A DNA stretch of 64,000 bases from Chryseolinea serpens. GTDB lineage: Bacteria; Bacteroidota; Bacteroidia; Cytophagales; Cyclobacteriaceae. Position numbers and translations under genes: made by a program. The DNA lies in contig NZ_FQWQ01000003.1 in assembly GCF_900129725.1 (NCBI RefSeq), positions 468,686-532,685 on the forward strand. Reading direction: 5' to 3'. Below are positions 16,631 through 26,058 of this stretch, piece by piece. The notes beneath the pieces are model-generated. The model was not told the origin of the DNA and did no database searches. It saw only the letters and a list, made by a program, of their open reading frames with translations. The first letter of the stretch is position 1. Each line of letters starts with the position of its first letter.

Positions 16631-17712
16631 GGTTGCGCCGGGATGATGTTATACGTTCCCAGCAAGGGAAAATGGTCGGTGTAACCCACCGTGTTCAGGG
16701 TCTTGAATTGCAAGGCTTGGATGCGATGAGCGTGGAACTGGTTGTCGATGCGCAGCGTGCGCAACGTGTTTCCATTGTAGGTGAACCCAAACCCATTGCC
16801 CGCTTCTTCAAACGTATTGTCGAGATTTTTTTTCAAGGCTTGGTAGGAATATGAATAAGGCAGGTCGTTGAAGTCGCCCACACAGATCACCGGGTGTGGC
16901 GACCGTTGGATGAACGCCGAAAGCTTTTCGATCTGCACCCGGCGGTCTTGCACCCCCGTTTTCAGTTGGTTTAGGATGAGGCCGACCTTGGCGAACGCGG
17001 AAGGCAGATCCCACGCCTTGCTGGGGTCGTATTGTTTTAGTCCCATCGACTGGAGATGCACGCCGATGATGCGCACCGTGTCCTTGCCGGCCAATACATC
17101 CGCGAAAGCGATGCGGTTAAAGGCGTTCTCACTCACCGCCACGTCGCCCGTTTTCAGGATGGGAAATCTTGTGACGATGAGGACGCCCACCACGGGATAA
17201 TGAGGTTGTTTGATGTCGGCGGAGAAATAATAGTGATAGCCCTTCGCTTTGAAATAGCGGAGCATGTCAAAGTTTTTGTCGCCGTCGAAGGTCATGAATT
17301 CCTGGTAGCATTGCACGTCGGCATTTTGTTGGAGGATCCAGTCCTTCAGTTGAAAGGCCAGCGGCGGCGGTGCATAAAAGGCCCAGTCCTGCACATAGGG
17401 GAAGCCGGTAAGGGAGACGTTGTAATTGAGCACCGAGAAACTTTGAGCGGAGGGTGATGGCCGGTGAACAAAACCTTTCCAGGGGAAAGTACTTGCCAGG
17501 TAGGGACTTCCAATACCCAAGGCCACTAAATAGTAGATCCCGGACAGTTTACGCCGGATCAGCGACCACAGGAGCAACAAGAGATTGACGACCAGCACAC
17601 CCGGGATCAGAAAAGGAAGCAACCACAGATAATTTTCTTCCGTCGGCTGCACGCGGGCCAACGCATACAATACAGCCAGCACGAGCGCCGTGAAGAAATT
17701 AAAGTGGCTCAA
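16627..17712 (-). CDS. endonuclease/exonuclease/phosphatase family protein, membrane-anchored
   Basis: A 361-residue protein with three N-terminal membrane spans in about the first 75 residues (FFTALVLAVLYALARV, LWLLPFLIPGVLVVNLLLLL, LVALGIGSPYLAST). A domain of the exonuclease III/DNase I-like (EEP) superfamily follows. Motifs are FSVLNYNVSLTG (Asn of the first motif), DVQCYQEFM (the metal-binding Glu), RIIGVHLQS, VICVGDFNDLPYS (Asp and Asn) and YTDHFPLLGTY (the catalytic DH). The superfamily includes DNases, phosphodiesterases and lipid phosphatases; the substrate is unknown. The catalytic domain probably faces the periplasm. It is coupled to the small downstream gene. Confidence 0.85.
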   Translation of the reverse strand: MSHFNFFTALVLAVLYALARVQPTEENYLWLLPFLIPGVLVVNLLLLLWSLIRRKLSGIYYLVALGIGSPYLASTFPWKGFVHRPSPSAQSFSVLNYNVSLTGFPYVQDWAFYAPPPLAFQLKDWILQQNADVQCYQEFMTFDGDKNFDMLRYFKAKGYHYYFSADIKQPHYPVVGVLIVTRFPILKTGDVAVSENAFNRIAFADVLAGKDTVRIIGVHLQSMGLKQYDPSKAWDLPSAFAKVGLILNQLKTGVQDRRVQIEKLSAFIQRSPHPVICVGDFNDLPYSYSYQALKKNLDNTFEEAGNGFGFTYNGNTLRTLRIDNQFHAHRIQALQFKTLNTVGYTDHFPLLGTYNIIPAQP

Positions 17713-17778
17713 TCGCTTCGGATTTTAGCGGGCTAAGTTAGGTTGATTTCCTGGTAAAAGAAATTGGCCGCCGGGGCG

Positions 17779-18396
17779 TCACCGCGTTTCGAAGCGCTTC
17801 TCCAGTTTGTCGAGCACGGCCGTCCAATGGGCTTTCATTTCTTCGCGCGCCGCTTCGCTGGGCAATCCTTCATGGTGAAAACTCAGGGCTGTCTTTTTTC
17901 CGCTGGCGACCACGCGCACCTGGAGCAGGGAGGGAGAGATCCAGTTGTCGGGGTGCCAGGCCATCCGGAGGTGAGAGCCGGGTTTGAACACCCTGAGCTC
18001 GGCAGCCAGTCCTTTTTTTACTTTGTAGGGTCGGGGACCATCCAAGGCCAGCGCTTTGCCCAGCCAGACCTTCATGCATTCGGGGGAAACAAGAAAATCC
18101 CAGGCTTCGTCTTTCGACATCGGGAACGCGCGGCGCACGCCGATCTGGAAACCGCCGGCGATTTGGCCGGTGATGCGTTTGCCTTTTGCTTCGCGGAAGC
18201 CGAGGGCGATTTTTTGACGCCACCAAGGGCTTTCGATTTTTGGGGCGAGGAGTTTTACGATTTCAGGGTGGGAGAGGGTGTCGGCTTTTTTGCGGTCGAG
18301 GGAATTGATCCAGGCGGCCCAGGTTTTGCCGGTGGCTTTTTTCAGGGCTTCGTTGGTGACGCTGGCGAGTTGGTGGATTTCTTTTTGCTTGGCCAT
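17779..18396 (-). CDS. SRPBCC (AHSA1-type) protein with N-terminal DUF4287-like segment
   Basis: A 205-residue soluble protein from the ATG at 18396; starting at 18426 adds ten unlikely residues. The first 75 residues (ASVTNEALKKATGKTWAAWI, then NSLDRKKADTLSHPEIVKLL) resemble the DUF4287-like helix bundle that often precedes an AHSA1 domain. The rest is an SRPBCC fold: RRAFPMSKDEAWDFLVSPEC is the N-terminal hydrophobic helix, GSHLRMAWHPDNWISPSLLQ the central strands, and a final helix (EEMKAHWTAVLDKLEKRF) closes the pocket. Such proteins bind hydrophobic ligands or act as Hsp90-activator relatives. The ligand is unknown. Confidence 0.78.
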   Translation of the reverse strand: MAKQKEIHQLASVTNEALKKATGKTWAAWINSLDRKKADTLSHPEIVKLLAPKIESPWWRQKIALGFREAKGKRITGQIAGGFQIGVRRAFPMSKDEAWDFLVSPECMKVWLGKALALDGPRPYKVKKGLAAELRVFKPGSHLRMAWHPDNWISPSLLQVRVVASGKKTALSFHHEGLPSEAAREEMKAHWTAVLDKLEKRFETR

Positions 18397-18481
18397 GGGG
18401 TTGAATTTTTTGTAAAAGAAAGCCACGGATGTGTCAGCAGTGTGTCAGTAGATTTGGAGTGTTTTGCTCAGATCAAAATAG

Positions 18482-18575
18482 CCGCCCCACCTTCGCTAAC
18501 GTGACGGCGGGCCCGCCTTCGCTAAAGCTTCGGCGGGCAAGCAAGCAAGCAAAGTTGGGGTGGAACTTTGCTTGC
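18482..18575. repeat. repeat family GCCCGCCGAAGCTTTAGCGAAGG, tandem copies plus hairpin
   Basis: On the reverse strand 18512-18540 reads TTGCCCGCCGAAGCTTTAGC then GAAGGCGGG, with a diverged neighbour at 18482-18512. The sequence continues in a repeated GCAA run into a perfect 12-bp stem, GCAAGCAAAGTT/AACTTTGCTTGC with a 7-nt loop (18545-18575). The same core occurs at 27011 and 36766 in this window. It lies between two genes of the same strand, an esterase and an SRPBCC gene. Confidence 0.6.
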
Positions 18576-18592
18576 CTCTCCGCCTTAAAATG

Positions 18593-19468
18593 TTATTGCT
18601 GGTGGAAGCTTACGCTGATGAATTTTAGTACTTCGGGTAAGGCGGTTCTCCAGTAGGTCCAGTTGTGGACGCCTTCGCGGACGCGGAATTCGTGGGGAAT
18701 TTTTTTGTCGATGAGGGCGGCGTGGAGGGCCATGTTGCCTTTGATGAGGAAGTCTTTGTCGCCGCAGTCGATGTAGAAGCGGACTTTTTTCAGTTCGTCG
18801 GCGTTGGCGGTTTCGATGATCTTGAGGATGGAGTTTTTGTTGTAGTGCTCCGTCAGGCGGTCTTTGCCGGTGAGGTCTTTTTTGCCATAGAGATTGCCCA
18901 TCACATTGTTCCACATGTTGGGGTCGCCGTTGATGATCTCTTCGTCTGTGAAAACGCCGGAACTCAGGGGTGCGGCAGAAGAGAACAGTTCAGGGTGTTT
19001 GGTGGCCATGATGAGCGTGCCGTAGCCGCCCATCGACAAGCCGGCGACTGCGCGGTATTGTTTTGTTGGGCGCGTGCGATAGTTGGCGTCTATGTAGGGA
19101 ATGAATTCTTTGATGAAGAAGTCTTCATACTTCACTTTGCCATCGTAGCTGTTGATGTACCAGCTCACCCCCGCGTCGGGCATCACGATGATCATCGGCG
19201 CTACTTCGCCCTGGAGTTTGTCGGCAATGATCTGGGCTTCGCCAAATTGCGTCCATCCCGTTTCGTCGTCGCCATAGCCGTGGAGCAGGTAGAGCACGGG
19301 ATATTGGCGGTTGGATTTGTCATAGTCGGCCGGCAGGTAAATGTTGTATTCCACGTCTTTGCCGAGCGCGGCGCTTTTTACTTTCAGACTTTCTTTCACC
19401 AGGCCTTGTTGAGCAAAGGTGGTAGTGGTGACAAGCAAGAGGAGGTAACAGAGTTTTTTCATGCGCAT
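18593..19468 (-). CDS. secreted alpha/beta hydrolase, esterase D-like family
   Basis: A 291-residue exported esterase. The signal peptide covers residues 1-20 (MRMKKLCYLLLLVTTTTFAQ); an ATG at 19462 would drop two residues. The fold is alpha/beta hydrolase of the putative-esterase family, which includes S-formylglutathione hydrolases and feruloyl or acetylxylan esterases. The oxyanion segment is VLYLLHGYGDDETGW, the nucleophile elbow GLSMGGYG (Ser145), the acid segment CGDKDF and the His in GVHNWTYWR. The signal peptide argues for a polysaccharide-side-chain or ester-hydrolysing role in the periplasm. Substrate unknown. Confidence 0.85.
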   Translation of the reverse strand: MRMKKLCYLLLLVTTTTFAQQGLVKESLKVKSAALGKDVEYNIYLPADYDKSNRQYPVLYLLHGYGDDETGWTQFGEAQIIADKLQGEVAPMIIVMPDAGVSWYINSYDGKVKYEDFFIKEFIPYIDANYRTRPTKQYRAVAGLSMGGYGTLIMATKHPELFSSAAPLSSGVFTDEEIINGDPNMWNNVMGNLYGKKDLTGKDRLTEHYNKNSILKIIETANADELKKVRFYIDCGDKDFLIKGNMALHAALIDKKIPHEFRVREGVHNWTYWRTALPEVLKFISVSFHQQ

Positions 19469-19725
19469 ACAGTAGGGTTCAGGATTGTAGAACCACAATG
19501 TATTTAAAATAAAATTGATTTGGTAGGGAGGATACAGGGTCGGTATAAAATGAAAGTGCCCACGCTGCACGCTGTGCTTCCGGCGGGAAGGTCTGCGAGG
19601 CAGGGTGGGCTGAAGAAACTGATTCTGTATGATCCCGGGAGGAGTGAGAAGGAGCCCTTCCGAGGAACCGATCAGTTACTTCCTTTCTTGTGCGTCAATC
19701 AAACAGAAACGATTTGGCTGACCCA

Positions 19726-20082
19726 CTATTCTTTGATGGGTTTGCCGTTGCGATCGAAACGATAGGTTTTGGTCATGTCGCCTTCTTTCATTTCCACCAG
19801 GTACATGTCGCTGGATTTGCTGCGATAGAGGGCGGCATTTTCCCAGCCTTTGTACATGGCGCTTTGAAGCGCTTGTTGCACGGGCTTCGGCACGTCGGCC
19901 GCCTTGATCCTCACCATGTCTTTGGTGTAGTTCGTGCTTTGCGCCAACGGCGGTTCGATAACTTGCGGATTGCCTTCACGAATATTTTCGGTCGTGTCGG
20001 CAGCGATTTGTGCAAAAGCGCAGGACATGCTCACCAGGAACATTCCGGCAACAAAGGGTAAGGTAATTTTTAGGTTTTTCAT
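19726..20082 (-). CDS. secreted PepSY-like small protein
   Basis: A 118-residue protein with a signal peptide of about 24 residues (KITLPFVAGMFLVSMSCAFA). The mature part has IKAADVPKPVQQALQSAMYKG, broken here before WENAALYRSKSSDMYLVEMK, and ends in TKTYRFDRNGKPIKE. The pattern of a helix with VPxxVxxAL, then beta strands ending in YRFDxxG, is that of PepSY-like/BLIP-like domains common in Bacteroidota. Their role is unclear, possibly inhibition of peptidases or other enzymes. It is a stand-alone gene between esterase and amidase genes, and no partner enzyme is obvious. Confidence 0.7.
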   Translation of the reverse strand: MKNLKITLPFVAGMFLVSMSCAFAQIAADTTENIREGNPQVIEPPLAQSTNYTKDMVRIKAADVPKPVQQALQSAMYKGWENAALYRSKSSDMYLVEMKEGDMTKTYRFDRNGKPIKE

Positions 20083-20293
20083 GGCTTTCGGTTTTTAGGT
20101 AAGAAATCCATTTTGATGAACGCCTAACAATCGCGTGCCAATTTATCCGCCAAAGCGGAACACTGAAATGCCGATGAAAAATGCCGATTTCAGCCCACTG
20201 GGCCGTCGCAACGTTTTGTGGATTTGCGAAGTTCGGAAACGGTCTGCTGAGAAATCTCTACAGTAAAAAATGAAGAATGCCGAATGAGGATGG

Positions 20294-21922
20294 TCAGTTG
20301 CCGGGGGCGAAGGTGGTCAGGAACGCCGGGACCGTTCTTTTGTGCGACAACTGCTCATAGGCAAAGGCGATCGTGATGAGGACCGGCTCGGCATAGGCTG
20401 TACTAAAAAAATTAAGTCCCACCGGCAACCCTTCAACGGTCCCCATCGGAACGGTGATGTGCGGATAGCCTGCCCGGGCCGCGGTGCTGTAGGCGCCATA
20501 GCCATTGAAGGCATCGCCGTTCACGAGGTCCGTACACCACGCAGGACCATTGGCGGGTCCGCAGACAGCGTCCAGTTTATTTTCGCGTAATGTGTTGTCA
20601 ATCGCTGTTCTGGCAAGGGTCAGCGTTTTCTTTACCGATTCTTTGTACTCGGGGTTGTCGAGGTCACCCAGGGCTTCGGAGGCTTCCAGTATTTCTTGTT
20701 TAAAAAAAGGCATAGCCTCGTGTTCGTGCTCGCGGTTGAAAGCGATGAGCGCTTTCAGGTCTTTCACTTTTGCCGCCGGGGCTGCGGCCAGGTATTGGTT
20801 GAGGCCATGTTTGAATTCATATTTCAAGACGTTGTAGCCTGCCGGTCCCAGATCTTTCATTTGTGAGCGAACGTCTACTTCCACGACGGTGGCCCCGGCC
20901 TGCTTCATCAGGTCGATCGCATTTTGAAAAAGGGTGTCCACGGCTTCGTGTCCTTTCAACAATGTTTTTTCAACACCGATGCGTTTGCCCTGAAGTCCCT
21001 TGGCATCCAGGAAAGCGGTGTAGTCCGTATGGGATTTGCCCTGGCTTGTGGCAGTAGCGGCATCGGCGGCGTCAACCCCGCATAAAGCGCCCAGCAGGAT
21101 GGCGGCATCTTTTACGGTGCGGGTCATGGGACCGGCCGTATCCTGTGTGCTGGAAATGGGAATGATGCCCGATCGGCTCCACAGCCCCACCGTTGGCTTG
21201 ATGCCCACAACGCCGTTGAGAGACGACGGGCAGGCAATCGAGCCGTTTGTTTCCGTGCCGATGGCGATCGCACAAAGGTTGGCCGCTACCGCGGTACCTG
21301 ACCCTGAACTGGAACCACAAGGATTGCGATCCAGCACATAAGGATTCCTGGTCTGTCCACCGCGACTGCTCCACCCGCTGCTCGATCGTTCGGACCGGAA
21401 GTTGGCCCACTCGCTAAGATTTGTCTTGCCCAGCAACACTGCACCAGCCTCCCGAAGACGCGCAATGATAAAAGCGTCGTGCGTGGCAAGGTTGCCGATC
21501 AATGCAATCGATCCGGCGGTGGTCATCATTTTGTCGCCAGTGTCGATGTTGTCTTTCACCAGCACGGGGATGCCGTGGAGGGGGCCACGCACTTTGCCGT
21601 CTTTGCGTTCTTTGTCCATCGCATCGGCAATGGCAAGGGCGTCGGGATTCAATTCTAAAACGGAGCGCAAGGCCGGGCCTTGTTTGTCGATGGCCGCGAT
21701 GCGTTTCAAATACAATTCAACAATGGCCCGTGACGTGTATTCGCCGCGTTGCATTTTTTGTTGCAAGATCTCAAGCGTCGCTTCCTCCAGCGGGAACGCG
21801 GTGTCTGTTTCCGGGTTGGCGGCGCTGGTTGGGGAGGTATGCGACTGACAGGCCGCTTGCAACAAGACCGGGAGAGTTATTCCCGCCAAGGCGCTGGTTT
21901 TGAGGAAATCTCTTCTTTTCAT
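20294..21922 (-). CDS. exported amidase (amidase signature family, Tat signal)
   Basis: A 542-residue amidase-signature enzyme. The N-terminus has a twin-arginine signal (KRRDFLKTSALAGI). The Ser-cisSer-Lys triad is visible: Lys123 in GIPVLVKDNIDTGD, the Ser cluster in NPCGSSSGSGTAVAANL (204-208) and Ser228 in IGTETNGSIACPSS. The downstream fold helix region (GVVGIKPTVGLWSRSGIIPI) matches family members such as AmiE/GatA-like and the plant and bacterial indole amidases. Length is standard. The enzyme hydrolyses amides to acid plus ammonia; the substrate is unknown. The Tat signal places it outside the cytoplasm, where GatA does not work, so it is not GatA. Confidence 0.9.
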   Translation of the reverse strand: MKRRDFLKTSALAGITLPVLLQAACQSHTSPTSAANPETDTAFPLEEATLEILQQKMQRGEYTSRAIVELYLKRIAAIDKQGPALRSVLELNPDALAIADAMDKERKDGKVRGPLHGIPVLVKDNIDTGDKMMTTAGSIALIGNLATHDAFIIARLREAGAVLLGKTNLSEWANFRSERSSSGWSSRGGQTRNPYVLDRNPCGSSSGSGTAVAANLCAIAIGTETNGSIACPSSLNGVVGIKPTVGLWSRSGIIPISSTQDTAGPMTRTVKDAAILLGALCGVDAADAATATSQGKSHTDYTAFLDAKGLQGKRIGVEKTLLKGHEAVDTLFQNAIDLMKQAGATVVEVDVRSQMKDLGPAGYNVLKYEFKHGLNQYLAAAPAAKVKDLKALIAFNREHEHEAMPFFKQEILEASEALGDLDNPEYKESVKKTLTLARTAIDNTLRENKLDAVCGPANGPAWCTDLVNGDAFNGYGAYSTAARAGYPHITVPMGTVEGLPVGLNFFSTAYAEPVLITIAFAYEQLSHKRTVPAFLTTFAPGN

Positions 21923-22055
21923 GGTTTAGGTTGAGCCGTGTGCTGGCTACACGCCCTCACCGGATCGATGACGAATATAACAAGCCGGCAAAAGAAACCG
22001 GTGTTGGGGACACGGGTTTCTATACGTAAAAGCGAAAAAAGATTATCGGGAAGCT

Positions 22056-24467
22056 CTATTCATTGCGCAAGGCTTCCACCGGGTTAGCCAAGGCCGATTT
22101 AATGCTTTTGTAGGAAATGGTGAGCAGCATAATGACTACGGTCAACCCCATTCCCAGTGCAAACATCCACCATGAAAGGGAGATGCGATAGGCAAAGTCG
22201 TGCAGCCACCCATCCATGAAATAGGCTGCCAGTGGCGCGGCGATAACAAAGGCGATGAAGAGCAGCGTGATAAATTCTTTGCTGAACAATCCCACGATCT
22301 GCGCGACCGAAGCGCCCAGCACTTTCCGGATCCCGACCTCTTTGGTTTTGCGCAAGGCCATGAACGAAAGCAGCCCGTAAAGCCCGAGACATCCGATGCT
22401 GATCGTGAGCAATGCAAAGACCGTGAATCCTTGGTATACCAGGTGTTGCATCGCATATTTTCTCGCAATGGCGTCGTCAAGAAATACATAAGAATAGATG
22501 CCGTCGGGCGATCCGGCTTTCCAGGTCTTTTTGATGAAGGCCAGGGCCTCGTCCATGTTTTGATCTTTTGCAATCTTGATGTTGGCCAGTTCCAGGAAGG
22601 GTTTCCAATTGATGAGCACGCAAGGACTGATCTCTTCTTGTAGCGACTCGTTGTGAAAATCCTTGACAACACCCACAATGGTGCCTTCGCCTTCGTTGAT
22701 CGTGAGGCGTTGGCCGATGGCTTGTTCGGGTGTCCAGTGCAGGGCGGTGATCAGTTTCTCGTTTACGATAAATTCTTTTAGGTCGTCTTCCACCTTCGTG
22801 AAGTTGCGACCTGCCAGAAGCGTGAGCTTGTAGAAAGAGAGATAGTTGAGGTCTGCACCCTTCATCTCGGCTTCCTGTCCTTCTTCTTCCGGCTGGTTGG
22901 GCAGGCGGAAGCTGGTGCCATAGCGGTATTGATAGCTGGCCTGGGGACTGCTCGATGAAAAGCTGACATCGGCGATAGCGGGATGCGTCAGCCATTGGTC
23001 GCGCAACGTTTCGTAATGCTCCTGGTCATGCAGGTAGGTAGTCACAATAGCATCGGTAGAGAAACCCAGGTCTTTGTTTTTGAAGTATTTCATTTGCGCT
23101 GCCACGACGATCGTGCCGATGATGAAGAGCTGTACGATGGCAAACTGAAAGACGATGAGCGAGCGGCGGAAGGTGATGCCCTGCTCGCTTCCACTACTAA
23201 ACTTGCGCTTCAGTGCCTCGATGGGCCGGTACGATGCCATGACCACCGCCGGATAAACGCACGCCAGCATCATTACCAAGACGCCGATCGCCAACGCCGT
23301 GAGCAGCGCCTGAGCATCCATTGCCAAATGAAGGTTGATGATGGCAAGCGCCTGGTTGATATATCCGAGCGCCATTTGCGTCAGCGCGAGTGAGGCGGTG
23401 AGCGTGAATCCGAGCAACAAAAGATTTTCACGCAAAAACTGCATTACCAACCCAAACCTCGAACTGCCCATCACTTTGCGGATGCCGACTTCTTTTGCGC
23501 GGTTGGCCGCTTGTGCCGTGGAGAGGTTGATAAAATTCACGCAGGCGATCAACAAAATAAAAAATGCGATGCCTGTGGCGGCATAAATGAATTTCTGCGG
23601 CATCGTATAGCTGCCCGGTCCCGCACCATAAACTATATCATTGTGCGCTTCAGTGATGGGTTGAAGCGCATACGTAATGCGGCGGTCGTCTTCGGGCTTG
23701 AGGTATTTTTTCTTCCAGCTGGCAATGCGATGTTCCAGGTCTTGAACGGATTGACCCGCCTGTAGCGTCACAAATGTAGTGCCCTGATAATTTCCGGACC
23801 AATTGTTAGCGGAATAGGTATTGTTCCTTTTAAAGAATTCATAGGGAATGAGCAGGCTGTATTGCAGACTCGTGTTGGGTGGTGCATCGGCGATGAGGCC
23901 GGTCACGGTGAGTTCATCTTTATTTTCCAGCAGAATGTGTTTGCCAAGGATGGATTGCTTTTCGCGCATGGAGGCTCCAAAATATTTCAGGGCGACGCTT
24001 TCGGTCAGCACCACAGCGTTAGGTTGAACCAGTGCTGCCTCCGGGTTGCCGGCCAGCCAAGTGAAGTCGAACACCTGCGGATAGAAAGGATCGACCATGA
24101 GCACACGATCCTCTTCGTAGCGCGCCACATTGCCATGTTCGTCTTCGATCTTGAAAAGGCGATGGTGAGGGCCCGCAGCTTGTGTGACGAGGGGGATTTC
24201 TCTGAAGTCGTTTCGCAGCGCTTCGGCCAGCGGATAGGCCGTGGTGTTCCAATGTAGCACCTCTTCGGCGCTTTTAAAATTTTCAACCACGCGGTAGGTA
24301 CGCGAAGCTTTTTGATGATAGGTGTCGAAGCTCTTCTCGTAGCGGATGAAGATGGTGATGGCCAGGCAGCACGTGATGCCGATGGAAAGCCCCAGCAGGT
24401 TGATGAAGGTGAATGATTTGTGACGCATCAGATTGCGCCAGGCCAGGGTGATGGGCTTGAGGGTCAT
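22056..24467 (-). CDS. FtsX/MacB-type ABC permease (803 residues), no ATPase partner
   Basis: A large permease with the duplicated MacB_PCD plus FtsX layout common in Cytophagales. The N-terminus is LAWRNLMRHKSFTFINLLGL, then a span (GITCCLAITIFI). A long periplasmic domain runs to about 280, four spans with FtsX motif NRAKEVGIRKVMGSSRFGLV lie near 330, a second periplasmic domain follows, and the final FtsX motif RKTKEVGIRKVLGASVAQIV has closing spans. The second gene of this type is at 30378. These permeases pair with ATPases encoded elsewhere; no ATP-binding gene is adjacent. The substrate is unknown and may be a lipopeptide or other envelope cargo. Confidence 0.88.
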   Translation of the reverse strand: MTLKPITLAWRNLMRHKSFTFINLLGLSIGITCCLAITIFIRYEKSFDTYHQKASRTYRVVENFKSAEEVLHWNTTAYPLAEALRNDFREIPLVTQAAGPHHRLFKIEDEHGNVARYEEDRVLMVDPFYPQVFDFTWLAGNPEAALVQPNAVVLTESVALKYFGASMREKQSILGKHILLENKDELTVTGLIADAPPNTSLQYSLLIPYEFFKRNNTYSANNWSGNYQGTTFVTLQAGQSVQDLEHRIASWKKKYLKPEDDRRITYALQPITEAHNDIVYGAGPGSYTMPQKFIYAATGIAFFILLIACVNFINLSTAQAANRAKEVGIRKVMGSSRFGLVMQFLRENLLLLGFTLTASLALTQMALGYINQALAIINLHLAMDAQALLTALAIGVLVMMLACVYPAVVMASYRPIEALKRKFSSGSEQGITFRRSLIVFQFAIVQLFIIGTIVVAAQMKYFKNKDLGFSTDAIVTTYLHDQEHYETLRDQWLTHPAIADVSFSSSSPQASYQYRYGTSFRLPNQPEEEGQEAEMKGADLNYLSFYKLTLLAGRNFTKVEDDLKEFIVNEKLITALHWTPEQAIGQRLTINEGEGTIVGVVKDFHNESLQEEISPCVLINWKPFLELANIKIAKDQNMDEALAFIKKTWKAGSPDGIYSYVFLDDAIARKYAMQHLVYQGFTVFALLTISIGCLGLYGLLSFMALRKTKEVGIRKVLGASVAQIVGLFSKEFITLLFIAFVIAAPLAAYFMDGWLHDFAYRISLSWWMFALGMGLTVVIMLLTISYKSIKSALANPVEALRNE

Positions 24468-24612
24468 AGACTTATTTTTTATGGACTTGCAGGCTCAGGC
24501 CTGGCATCTTTCAGTGATCTATCTAATGGCTCTTCCAAATTCACACCAAAACCGCAGCGTGCCAGAAAACGCTGAAAAACGCGTTTTCCCTGCGATGTTT
24601 GTTCAACCACGG

Positions 24613-25521
24613 TCAGCCCTGTACGCTACCGGACTGTTCCAGGATGGTGTTTTTCAACCGGTGAGCTTCGCTCAGCGACTTCACTTTTGAAGCGAATGCA
24701 TCACGATACCAACGGGGCAGCTGTCCGCCGGAGGCGAAAAGCTTCCGGTATTTTTCGGTCAAATGGGGATAATGTTTTTCGATGGCCCGCAAGACGAGCG
24801 TCTTGCTGTCGGCGGGTCCGTCGCCGAACAGGGTGAGTGTGGCCGGGAAAATATATTTTGCACCAACCGTTTCAAACGTGGAGAACATGTGGTGGAGATT
24901 TTCTCCCGTGTCGGTCACGTAGGGTATGAGGGGCATCAGACTCACTCCGCTATGAAAGCCCGCCGCCAGGGTTTCCCGTAACGCTTGCAGGCGTAGGGTG
25001 GGCGATGGGGCGCCGGGTTCAAAAAGTTTGCCCACCGCATCGTCCAACGTAGAGAACGAGAACGTGATGAGGGCCGCGTGGGAGAGGAGGGGTTGGAGGT
25101 CGGTGGGGAGGATACTTTCCCGGTCGATCCGTTTCAGGATGTCGAAGTCGCGGACGACACGGTTTGATTTGGTGATGACGTGCACCGGAAACCGATAGTG
25201 TAACAACATTTCCAGGAGGTGGCGGGTCACCTGCGAATCTTCTTCCACAGACAAGTAGGGATCCGTGGCCGAAGAGACCACCACGATGCCGTACTGTCCT
25301 TTCTTTGCGCGGAGTTTGAGTTGCTTCTCCAGCACCTCCAGCACATTGCTTTTGAGACTTAGCTTCTCCTCCATGTGCTCGCCGTATTTGCTGCCGCGGA
25401 TGTAGCAGTACAGGCAATTGAAGGCGCACCCGCTAAAGGGATTCACCGTGTAGTCGTCGAGGAACCAGGCATCGCGGCGTTTGGTCTTGCTCAGGACAGA
25501 CTTGACGACAACCTGGCGCAA
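24613..25521 (-). CDS. radical SAM protein, spore photoproduct lyase-like family
   Basis: A radical SAM protein of about 302 residues. It has the CxxxCxxC cluster motif in SGCAFNCLYCYIRGSKYGE, preceded by TKRRDAWFLDDYTVNPF, which is the typical start of Bacteroidota SPL-like proteins. Following segments are VVVSSATDPYLSVEEDSQVT, the 'TDPY' motif of the family, and FHSGVSLMPLIPYVTDTGEN. The start is taken at TTG 25521 (LRQVVVKSVLSKTKRRD). A longer frame reaching ATG 25644 would overlap the preceding gene and adds 41 residues with no family resemblance. Some members repair or modify nucleic acids; function here is unproven. The next gene upstream ends 12 bp before the TTG. Confidence 0.85.
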   Translation of the reverse strand: MRQVVVKSVLSKTKRRDAWFLDDYTVNPFSGCAFNCLYCYIRGSKYGEHMEEKLSLKSNVLEVLEKQLKLRAKKGQYGIVVVSSATDPYLSVEEDSQVTRHLLEMLLHYRFPVHVITKSNRVVRDFDILKRIDRESILPTDLQPLLSHAALITFSFSTLDDAVGKLFEPGAPSPTLRLQALRETLAAGFHSGVSLMPLIPYVTDTGENLHHMFSTFETVGAKYIFPATLTLFGDGPADSKTLVLRAIEKHYPHLTEKYRKLFASGGQLPRWYRDAFASKVKSLSEAHRLKNTILEQSGSVQG

Positions 25522-25532
25522 CGTGGGGGAGG

Positions 25533-25967
25533 TTAGAGCTGTTCGGCCGAGCCGGCAAAGGTTTGCCGCACGATCTTGCCGTCGCGGATCACGAACGTGT
25601 CCGAAGCATAGGGCAGCTTGAATTTCGGCACGGTGGCTTCCCACAGGATGTATCCCAGGTCGTCTTCCACGATGGTTTTATTCACCTTCATGGAGGTGGA
25701 ATCTTTTGGGAAAACAATAAAGGCCTGGGCATAGCTTTCGCGGATCTCTGCCAAGCCCCGGAAGGTTTTGTCGGGGGTGATGAGGATGGACTCGTCGGTG
25801 TAGTCCGACATGAGAGCATCCAGGTCGCGGTCCTGGAACGATTGCCAATGGTGTTCGATGACGGACCGGGTTTGCGCCTGGTCAACAGAAGTCTGTGCTT
25901 CTTTCTTCTGCGCGCAGCCAAAGGCGAGCAAGGCGCCAACAAGGAACAGGAACGGAATTCGTTTCAT
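25533..25967 (-). CDS. lipoprotein with SnoaL/NTF2-like (DUF4440) domain
   Basis: A 144-residue lipoprotein from the ATG at 25967, with signal MKRIPFLFLVGALLAFGC (Cys18 as the lipidated residue). The mature part is an NTF2-like fold: SVIEHHWQSFQDRDLDALMS, DYTDESILITPDKTFRGLAE and a final KIVRQTF strand. Such domains occur in small enzymes and in stand-alone ligand-binding proteins. A longer frame up to 26105 lacks support and would run into the divergent gene's upstream region. It is transcribed away from the serine hydrolase gene and may share its promoter region. Downstream is the radical SAM gene. Confidence 0.78.
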   Translation of the reverse strand: MKRIPFLFLVGALLAFGCAQKKEAQTSVDQAQTRSVIEHHWQSFQDRDLDALMSDYTDESILITPDKTFRGLAEIRESYAQAFIVFPKDSTSMKVNKTIVEDDLGYILWEATVPKFKLPYASDTFVIRDGKIVRQTFAGSAEQL

Positions 25968-26058
25968 GCGGGTAATCGATTTAAATTTCAAGATAGTGAT
26001 TTGAAACGGTTTTGTATTGCTAAATTTAGAGACCTTAACCTTTTCGTCGACAACCTGT

